Positions 57,611-64,000 of a stretch of 64,000 nt of DNA are shown here, piece by piece. The stretch spans positions 124,001-188,000 of the forward strand of contig CALNWN010000011.1 in assembly GCA_940746715.1 (NCBI GenBank). Direction: 5' to 3'. The notes under the pieces were generated by a model, which saw only the letters and a list, made by a program, of their open reading frames with translations, was not told where the DNA came from and did no database searches. Every line of letters begins with the position of its first letter. Positions within the stretch are counted from its first letter, which is position 1. Made by a program: the position numbers and the translations under genes. This DNA comes from an uncultured Paraburkholderia sp. (GTDB lineage Bacteria > Pseudomonadota > Gammaproteobacteria > Burkholderiales > Burkholderiaceae).

Positions 57611-57856
57611 ATGGTTGAACAGCTCTTCCTCTACGGCGTGTACTCGATTCACGTCCGCCCCATCGAACTCAGCGGCGCGCGCTGGGACGCGGAGTACGAG
57701 ATCCGGCATCGCGAGAAAGCAGTCAAGCCGTGGACCACCGTCGGCGGCGGCGAAGGCTACGGCGACGAAGCCGAGGCGATTGCCGCGGCCCATCAGCAGG
57801 CCGTCGACGACATCGAGCACGGCGCCGGCATCCCCAAGCCGCGCGCATTCCCGTAA
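57611..57856 (+). CDS. Small conserved-type protein, unknown
   Basis: An 81-residue protein with a beta-rich beginning (L-F-L-Y-G-V-Y-S-I-H-V-R-P-I, W-D-A-E-Y-E-I-R) and a helical Ala-rich part (A-E-A-I-A-A-A-H-Q-Q-A-V-D-D-I-E). GGAGGCGATC precedes the ATG. It lies in tandem with the previous small gene and shares its overall plan of beta-strands plus one helix, so the two could form a pair, but no sequence similarity was established. Function unknown and no damage seen. Confidence 0.65.
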   Translation: MVEQLFLYGVYSIHVRPIELSGARWDAEYEIRHREKAVKPWTTVGGGEGYGDEAEAIAAAHQQAVDDIEHGAGIPKPRAFP

Positions 57857-57952
57857 AGCACTGCTCGCGGGCCTCGGGGCACGAGCCAAGGCCGCGTTCG
57901 GCGACTCATGCGCCGTGCTACGCTTGCGCCGTTTTCATTTGATGAGCACGCA

Positions 57953-58459
57953 ATGGCAACCGAACCGACCGAGCGGACCGACCGTTTTCCCGGCATCGGC
58001 GACGCTGAAAGCAGCGCGCAGAAACGCCGCATGCGCGGCAGCCGCGAATTGCGTCTGGACGATCGGGTAATCATTGCGCACGGCATGCCGACGCCGTTCT
58101 GGCAGGACCTCTATCACCGTGCGCTGGACGTCCGCTGGCCGACGTTCTTTGTCTCGCTCGCGGTGCTGTTCATGCTGCTCAACACCACCTTCGCCACGCT
58201 TTATATGCTCGGCGACGCGCCCATTGCCAATCAGTATCCGCCGGGCTTCGGCGGCGCCTTTTTCTTCAGCGTCGAAACGCTCGCCACGGTCGGTTATGGC
58301 GACATGCATCCGCAAACGGTCTACGCGCATTCGATCGCGACGCTGGAAATATTCGTGGGGATGTCGGGCATTGCGTTGGCAACGGGGCTGATTTTCGCGC
58401 GCTACGTGATCGTCCGGCCGCTCGACGAAGCGCCTGTGGGCGCGAGTGCTCGCCCCTAA
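57953..58459 (+). CDS. Inward-rectifier-type K+ channel (KirBac-like), shortened
   Basis: This 168-residue product has the KirBac slide-helix motif (M-P-T-P-F-W-Q-D-L-Y-H near residue 45), the first membrane helix (F-F-V-S-L-A-V-L-F-M-L-L), the pore with selectivity filter T-V-G-Y-G near residue 113, and the inner helix (I-A-T-L-E-I-F-V-G-M-S-G-I-A-L-A-T-G-L). It ends with V-I-V-R-P-L-D shortly after the inner helix, whereas bacterial Kir channels normally have about 150 further residues forming the cytoplasmic gating domain. A segment of roughly ten residues also seems missing after I-F-A-R. It could form a pore but without regulation. The start at 57953 was chosen as the first ATG after which homology holds. 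Confidence 0.72.
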   Translation: MATEPTERTDRFPGIGDAESSAQKRRMRGSRELRLDDRVIIAHGMPTPFWQDLYHRALDVRWPTFFVSLAVLFMLLNTTFATLYMLGDAPIANQYPPGFGGAFFFSVETLATVGYGDMHPQTVYAHSIATLEIFVGMSGIALATGLIFARYVIVRPLDEAPVGASARP

Positions 58460-58726
58460 AGACGCGGGGACGGCGAAGGCGAGCGGTCCCGCCCATGCTT
58501 GCCACTGCGCTGTGGGCACCCAGGGCATACCCGAATTCGCCCTTCACGTGGCATATCTATCTCAAAAGCGCGGGAAAACGCGCCGCTCTTCGCGCCCATT
58601 CGCGCGGACGTAGGCAAACTAGAAAAAATCCACTCTGATCGGCGCTAAAAAATAGAGTCTCTTTCGCTGAGCGACTTTCGCGGTCCCCGTCCGCGCGCGC
58701 GAATGCCCAATTACGGAGACTCACCC

Positions 58727-61700
58727 ATGACCGCTCGCCTGCCCATCGACGGCACGCCCGCTCTCGCCGACTATAAGCTGTCCGACAATCTCACCGCCAC
58801 GCGCGGCCACATCTTCCTGACCGGCACGCAGGCGCTGGTGCGGCTCGCGCTCATGCAGCGCGCGCTCGACAAGGCGCGCGGCATGAACACCGCGGGCTTC
58901 ATCAGCGGCTATCGCGGCTCGCCGCTCGGCATGGTCGATCCGCAATTGTGGAAGGCGAAGAAACTGCTCGACGCGAGCGACGTGCGGTTTCTGCCCGCCA
59001 TCAACGAAGAACTCGGCGGCACCGCCGTGCTCGGCACGCAGCGCGTGGAAGCGGACCCCGAACGCACCGTCGAAGGCGTGTTCGCGATGTGGTACAGCAA
59101 GGGCCCGGGCGTGGACCGCGCGGGCGACGCGCTCAACCTACGGTTCGTCGCCGCATGGCGGCGTGCTCGTCGTGGCGGGCGACGACCACGGCTGCGTGTC
59201 GTCGATGCCGCACCAAAGCGACTTCGCAATGATGGCCTAGCACATGCCGGTGGTGAATCCGTCGAATATCTCGGACATGCTCGAATTCGGGCTGTACGGC
59301 TGGGCGCTGTCGCGCTTCTCGGGCGCGTGGGTCGGCTACAAGGCGATTTCCGAAACCGTCGAATCGGGCTCGACCGTCGACCTCGACGCGCTGCGCACCG
59401 AATGGACCGCGCCCGAAGATTTCGTCGCGCCGGCGGGCGGCCTGCATAACCGCTGGCCCGATCTGCCGAGCCTCACCATCGAAGCGCGGATGCACGCCAA
59501 GCTCGACGCGGTGCGCCACTTTGCCAGAACCAACAGCATCGACAAATGGATCGCGCCGAGTCCGCAGGCGAATGTCGGCATCGTCACGTGCGGCAAGGCG
59601 CATCTGGATCTGATGGAGACGCTGCGCCGCCTCGATCTGACCGTCGCGGCTCGACGCGGCGGGCGTGCGGATCTACAAGGTCGGCTTGTCGTTCCCGCTG
59701 GAAATGACGCGCATCGACACGTTCGTCGTGGGTCTCTCCGAAGTGCTGGTGATCGAGGACTATCTGTACAACCGCACGGAAGGCGCGCGGCCGGCCGTGA
59801 TCGGCAAGCATGCGGAAGACGGCAGCATGCTGCTCTCGTCGCTCGGCGAATTGCGGCCTTCGCGCATTCTGCCCGTGTTCGCCGACTGGCTCGCGAAGCA
59901 CAAGCCCGCGCTCGATCGCCGCGAACGCGTGGTCGATCTCGTCGCGCCGCAGATTCTCTCGAATGCCGCCGACAGCGTGAAGCGCACGCCGTATTTCTGC
60001 TCGGGCTGCCCGCACAACACGTCGACGAAAGTGCCTGAAGGATCGATTGCGCAGGCGGGCATCGGCTGCCACTTCATGGCTTCGTGGATGGAGCGCGACA
60101 CCACCGGCCTCATCCAGATGGGCGGCGAAGGGGTGGACTGGGCCTCGCATTCGATGTTCACGAAAACGCGCCACGTGTTCCAGAATCTCGGCGACGGCAC
60201 GTACTTTCATTCGGGCATTCTCGCGATTCGCCAGGCAGTCGCCGCGAAGGCCACGATCACCTACAAGATCCTCTATAACGATGCGGTTGCGATGACGGGC
60301 GGCCAGCCCGTCGACGGCAGCATCTCGGTGCCGCAAATTGCGCGTCAGGTGGAAGCCGAAGGCGTCTCGCGCTTCGTCGTGGTCAGCGACGAGCCCGAGA
60401 AATACGACGGCCATCACGATCTGTTTCCGAAGGGCACCACGTTCCATCACCGCAGCGAACTCGACACCGTGCAGCGCGAGTTGCGCGACACCGACGGGGT
60501 GACCGTGCTCATCTACGACCAGACGTGCGCGGCGGAAAAGCGCCGTCGCCGGAAAAGGGCGAATTTCCCGATCCGGACGAGCGCCTCTTCATCAACGAGG
60601 AAGTCTGCGAAGGTTGCGGCGATTGCGGCGTGCAGTCCAATTGTTTGTCGGTGGAACCGGTCGAAACGGCGCTGGGACGCAAGCGCCGCATCGATCAGTC
60701 GTCGTGCAACAAGGACTACTCGTGCGTGAACGGCTTCTGCCCGAGCTTCGTGACGGTGGAAGGCGGCAAGCTGAAGAAAGCCGCGGGCGTCGCATTCGAT
60801 CCGCAAGCCCTCGCTGAACGCGTCAACGCGTTGCGGCTGCCCGCGACGCATCTGGACGCCGCGCCGTACGACATTCTCGTGACGGCGTCGGCGGCACCGG
60901 CGTGGTGACGGTCGGCGCCTTGATCAGCATGGCCGCGCACCTGGAGGGCAAGAGCGCGTCGGTGCTCGACTTCATGGGCTTCGCGCAAAAAGGCGGCTCG
61001 GTGCTGTCGTTCGTGCGCTTCGCCGCGCGCGACGAGTGGCTCAACCAGGTGCGTATCGACACGCAACAGGCCGACGTGCTGCTCGCCTGCGACATGGTGG
61101 TCGGCGCGAGCGCCGATGCGTTGCAGACGATGCGTCATGGCCGCACGCGCATCGTCGTCAACACACATGCGATTCCGAACGCGACCTTCGTGACGAACCC
61201 GGACGCGACGCTGCACGCGGACGCGTTGATCGACAAGATGCGCCACGCCGCCGGCGCGGAGCGTCTGTCGACGTGCGACGCCCAGGCGCTCGCCACGCGT
61301 TTTCTCGGCGACACGATCGGCGAGAACATTCTGATGCTCGGCTTCGCGTGGCAATTGGGTCTCGTGCCGGTGTCGTTCGGCGCGCTGATGCGGGCCATCG
61401 AGCTGAACAATGTCGCAGTGCAGATGAATCAACTGGCGTTTTCCATCGGCCGGCTCGCTGCCGAAGATCCCGCCGCGCTGGAATCGCTGTGGCAGGCGCG
61501 GCACGCAGTGAAGCCAGGCGTGCGTGTGGATACGCTCGACGAACTGATCGCCCATCGCGAGGGCCGTCTGCAAACTTACGGCGGCGCGAGCTATGTGAAG
61601 CGTTATCGCGCGCTCGTCGATACCGCGCGCCGCGCGGAGCATGCCGTCGACGCACACAGCGAGCGTCTGACGCGCGCGGTGGCGACCACGTTCTATCGTC

Positions 61701-62263
61701 TGCTCGCAGTGAAGGACGAGTACGAAGTGGCGCGCCTGCATACGGACGCCGCGTTCCGCGAAGCACTCGAGGCGCAGTTCGAAGGTGTCGCGGGCAAGGA
61801 CTTCGGCATCAAGTTCAATCTGGCGCCTCCGACGCTCGCGCGCACGCACGAGGGCGCGCATCCGACCAAGAAAACCCTCGGTCAATGGATGTGGCCGGTG
61901 CTCGGCGTGCTCGCCAGAGCACGCAGGCTGCGCGGCACGATGCTTGATCCGTTCGGCCGGACGCTCGAACGAAAGATGGAACGCGAACTCGCCGACGACT
62001 ACGAAACCACGCTGCAGCGCGCGCTCGCGAAGCTCGACGCCGGCAATCTCGAAGACGTCGCGAAGCTCGCCGATCTGCACGCGCGCGTGCGCGGGTATGG
62101 GCATGTGAAGCTCGCGAATCTCGCGGGCGTGAAGCGCAGCGAGCGCGATCTCGCCGCGCGCTTGCAGATCGAAGCGGCGACGAGTGAGTCGGTGAAGAAG
62201 TCGCTCGATGAAGTGAAAGGCGCCGGGCAGTTGCGCGGCATTCCAGTGGTGATCGCGAAGTAA
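58727..62263 (+). pseudogene. Indolepyruvate ferredoxin oxidoreductase (fused alpha-gamma), at least five lesions
   Basis: The enzyme oxidatively decarboxylates aryl pyruvates in aromatic amino-acid breakdown. The TPP-dependent large fusion (about 1,175 residues) begins L-S-D-N-L-T-A-T-R-G. Lesions are a small deletion with shift near 59139 (H-G-N-A-type residues missing), TAG at 59238-59240 in place of Trp (M-M-A-stop-H-M-P), and shifts near 59652, 60553 and 60884. Retained parts include the F-C-S-G-C-P-H-N cluster motif, G-G-E-G-V-D-W TPP site, ferredoxin-like C-E-G-C-G-D-C, and the gamma domain G-T-G-V-V-T-V-G. The gamma domain alone is open from 60902 to 62263. Confidence 0.87.
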
Positions 62264-62299
62264 GCGTCACGCTCCCGTCACGCCTGCGGCATGAACGAC

Positions 62300-62335
62300 A
62301 AAGCCGCTTCGTGTGTGAACACGAAGCGGCTTTTT
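62300..62335. terminator. Intrinsic terminator between converging genes
   Basis: A 14-base perfect stem AAGCCGCTTCGTGT / ACACGAAGCGGCTT around a GTGA loop (62301-62332) is followed by T residues. It ends the oxidoreductase transcript and, by its A-rich left flank, may also serve cutC. Confidence 0.9.
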
Positions 62336-62349
62336 ATTTGCCTTGGCGT

Positions 62350-63073
62350 TTATTGCGCGTTCAGCAGCGCCCTGACTCGCGCCAGCTTGTCGATGTCGAT
62401 CGGCGCAAGCCCGTTGCCGCTCATGCGCACGCCCGACCCGAAATGCACTGCTTCAACTTGCGTCCGGTTCACGAAACCGGCCACTGCGTCGACGGTCAGA
62501 CCCGCGCCTGCCAGCACGGTGCAGCGCGAACCCGACGCCTGGCGGACAAGATCGCGAATCGTCGCTTCGGCATCCAGCACCGACGGCTTTCCGCCCGAGG
62601 TCAGCACATTCGTCACGGCATCGAAAGCGAGCAGCACGTCCAAAGCTTTGCGTTGATCGCGCACTTCATCGAATGCACGATGGAAGGTGATCGCGAGGCC
62701 GTCCGCAGCGTCGATCGCGCGCGAGCTGTTCGCGGTCGATCTCGCCGTGCGCATCTAACATGCCGATCACCACGCCGTTTGCCCCCGCGGCTTTGACGGC
62801 CCGCACGTCGCGCAACATCACCGCATGATCGTCGGTGTCGTAGACAAACGAACGGCTGTGAGGACGCACGATCACATTGACAGGAATACTGACCGTCTCG
62901 ACCACGGCTTCGATCAGGTCAAGGCTCGGCGTGAGCCCGCCCTCGCCCATCGCGGTGATGAGTTCGAGGCGGTCGGCGCCCGCCTGCGCGGCGAGCCGCG
63001 CGTCGGCAACGGTGGTGGCAATGACTTCGAGCAGAACGGACATGAGCGCAACGGGTGTCGTTAAAACCGACAT
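62350..63073 (-). pseudogene. cutC: CutC-family copper homeostasis protein, one frameshift
   Basis: The TIM-barrel protein starts at 63073 (or Met 63043, ahead of L-L-E-V-I-A-T-T-V-A-D-A). It shows A-G-A-D-R-L-E-L and G-G-L-T-P-S near residue 45, V-I-V-R-P-H near residue 69, and G-V-V-I-G-M-L near residue 102. The frame fails near 62717, where one base is lost after Q-L-A-R. The rest (I-T-F-H-R-A-F-D, V-L-T-S-G-G, G-A-G-L-T-V-D) is in another frame to 62350. It lies directly downstream of the EAL gene on the same strand, 4 bases apart, and so was its operon partner. Confidence 0.83.
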
Positions 63074-63077
63074 GATC

Positions 63078-64000
63078 TCAGATGCGCGGTTCCTCGACCC
63101 AGTCGATATCGCCGCACAGCACGCAGGTCTTGTCGCCGACGCGCGTCGCCACCGACAACGTCACGCACGGCAGCGCTTCGTTGATCGACAGATACGGACG
63201 CGTCACGTGCACGCGCTCGGGCGAATTGATCGCATCGCGAAAGTACGGACGACGCAGCCAGTTTGCGCCTTGCGCGTCGGCGAGCGGCAGAAAGCGGGTC
63301 TCGTGCGCCGCGCGGTCGGCGCGCAGCACGACGTTGCGGCCCGCCTGCCGCCCTTTGGCGTCGAGCAAAAAGCAGCGCGCAGCGTGGTCGAGGCCGAGAA
63401 AGTTCCAGCACACTTCGTCAAGCGGCTCGCCGGCCGCAAGCCTCTCCGCCGCACGTTCGAAGGCGCGCAGATAAGGCGCGAGGCGGCTCGCGTTGCGGCG
63501 CTCCCGCGCTTCGGTCTGATCGCGGTAGCGCTCCGTGAGCTCGCCGATGCAGGTGGCCGCATGCGCCGCATCGGCTGCGCCCGGGCTCGGACGTCCAAAG
63601 AAAAAGCCTTGCACGAAGTCGGCGTTGCAGGCGAGCGCCATCTGCGCTTCATGCTCGGTTTCCACGCCTTCGATCAGCACGAGCTTGCCGGCTTCGTGCA
63701 GCAGCGCGACGAGGCCCGGCAGGATCGTCGCCATGTCCGCGCGATGCGCGGCGTGCGACAGCATGATGCGGTCGAGCTTCACGATATCCGGGTTCAGTTG
63801 CCAGATCCGCTCGACGTTGGCGTGCCCCGCGCCGAAGTCGTCGAGCGCGATCAGAAAGCCGCGCTCGCGGAATTGACGCACGGCATCCGCGAGACGTTCG
63901 AGGTCCTCCGCGGGGTGCTCGAGCACTTCGAGCACGATGCGCCGCGGCGGCAAGCCGACGCGCCTGAGCGTCGCCAGCAACGCGGCGGACAGATACGGAT
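63078..64000 (-). CDS. EAL-domain phosphodiesterase-type protein, 5' end outside window
   Basis: The frame is open to the window edge. It shows the C-terminal half of an EAL domain: L-E-V-L-E-H, D-D-F-G-A-G-H near 63840, K-L-D-R-I-M-L, the catalytic-lysine/E region L-V-L-I-E-G-V-E-T-E, and Q-G-F-F-F-G-R-P. This is followed by a linker and a C-terminal PDC/Cache-like sensor domain (W-L-R-R-P-Y-F-R-D-A-I and C-V-T-L-S-V-A-T-R). The active-site residues visible are the canonical ones, so it could hydrolyse cyclic-di-GMP. The N-terminal E-A-L motif lies outside the window. It appears undamaged, unlike the EAL-GGDEF protein at 52-54 kb. Confidence 0.83.
   Translation of the reverse strand, partial: PYLSAALLATLRRVGLPPRRIVLEVLEHPAEDLERLADAVRQFRERGFLIALDDFGAGHANVERIWQLNPDIVKLDRIMLSHAAHRADMATILPGLVALLHEAGKLVLIEGVETEHEAQMALACNADFVQGFFFGRPSPGAADAAHAATCIGELTERYRDQTEARERRNASRLAPYLRAFERAAERLAAGEPLDEVCWNFLGLDHAARCFLLDAKGRQAGRNVVLRADRAAHETRFLPLADAQGANWLRRPYFRDAINSPERVHVTRPYLSINEALPCVTLSVATRVGDKTCVLCGDIDWVEEPRI

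Noticed and set aside
2520..59240. Amber codons as reassigned sense codons
   Set aside because: The replaced residues differ (Gln, Trp, others), TAG also ends genes normally (for example 35752-35754 and 35319-35321), and most of the affected genes also have frameshifts.
1..64000. Programmed frameshifting as explanation for the split frames
   Set aside because: The shifts are at unrelated sequences, several per gene, in both directions, and combined with deletions. No slippery heptamer plus structure recurs.
1..64000. Insertion sequences, prophage or CRISPR array as cause of decay
   Set aside because: No transposase, integrase, terminal inverted repeats with target duplication, or regularly spaced repeats were seen in the window.

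Overview
The window is GC-rich DNA (by eye low-to-mid 60s percent, not computed) with the gene content and order of a Burkholderiaceae beta-proteobacterium, closest in feel to Paraburkholderia/Caballeronia. The indicators are birA-coaX beside rfaE2, a phaM-type PHA granule protein, methionine synthase split into two genes, argS followed by a SPOR protein and dsbA, an aceK-can-thiolase cluster, bioAFDB, icmF, and a fused indolepyruvate ferredoxin oxidoreductase. No rRNA, tRNA, CRISPR array, transposase or phage gene was seen.

The dominant feature is gene decay. About half of the recognisable genes carry frameshifts, in-frame stops, internal deletions or truncations, and several carry three to five lesions each. 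The lesions are not random. Long housekeeping genes are clean (metH 905 codons, argS 596, the peptide-binding protein 528, birA, coaX, rfaE2, dsbA, can). Transport, catabolic and regulatory genes are broken. This looks more like a reduced or host-restricted Burkholderia lineage (leaf-nodule symbionts such as 'Candidatus Burkholderia/Caballeronia' are the known precedent) than like uniform sequencing error. An error-prone or chimeric assembly cannot be excluded from sequence alone.

Layout. 1-4.0 kb (-): an Mce/Mla-type lipid-transport operon (permease, ATPase, MCE protein, lipoprotein, VanZ-like protein) in which only the lipoprotein is intact. 4.1-7.6 kb: birA-coaX-small membrane protein, then rfaE2 and a ferritin-like protein. 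8.2-13.5 kb: broken phaM-like, enoyl-CoA hydratase, branched-chain substrate-binding, FAA hydrolase and IclR genes. 13.5-19.9 kb: intact DUF3108 gene, pcaD stump, intact split metH, small secreted protein and a strong terminator. 20-27.7 kb: a mostly intact block of DUF1840, argS, SPOR protein, dsbA, a deleted SDR, a BtuF-like protein and a DppA-like protein. 27.7-35.8 kb: MBL hydrolase/MerR divergent pair, aceK (late frameshift), can, thiolase, then broken SDR, acyl-CoA dehydrogenase and ychJ-like genes. 36.4-41.9 kb: broken secreted hydrolase, an orphan gene, and the biotin operon in which bioA, bioF and bioB are damaged while bioD is intact. 42-48.2 kb: broken sulfate-binding protein and ghrA, with intact HMG-CoA lyase, YbaK, DUF1289 and MaoC genes between. 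48.4-52 kb: a rearranged icmF fused in frame to a DMT permease remnant at one end and joined through a fold-back inverted repeat to a truncated symporter at the other. 52-57.2 kb: broken EAL-CBS-GGDEF protein and a decayed LacI/AGE/PfkB sugar operon with a preserved AT-rich control region. 57.3-64 kb: two small intact unknown genes, a shortened K+ channel, indolepyruvate oxidoreductase with at least five lesions, cutC (one frameshift), and an EAL protein running off the right edge.

If the lesions are real, the cell keeps translation, methionine synthesis, CoA and biotin attachment, LPS heptose activation, disulfide formation, carbonic anhydrase and peptide uptake. It has lost or is losing lipid trafficking through this Mce system, biotin synthesis, sulfate uptake through this Sbp, several acyl-CoA and sugar catabolic routes, and part of its cyclic-di-GMP signalling.
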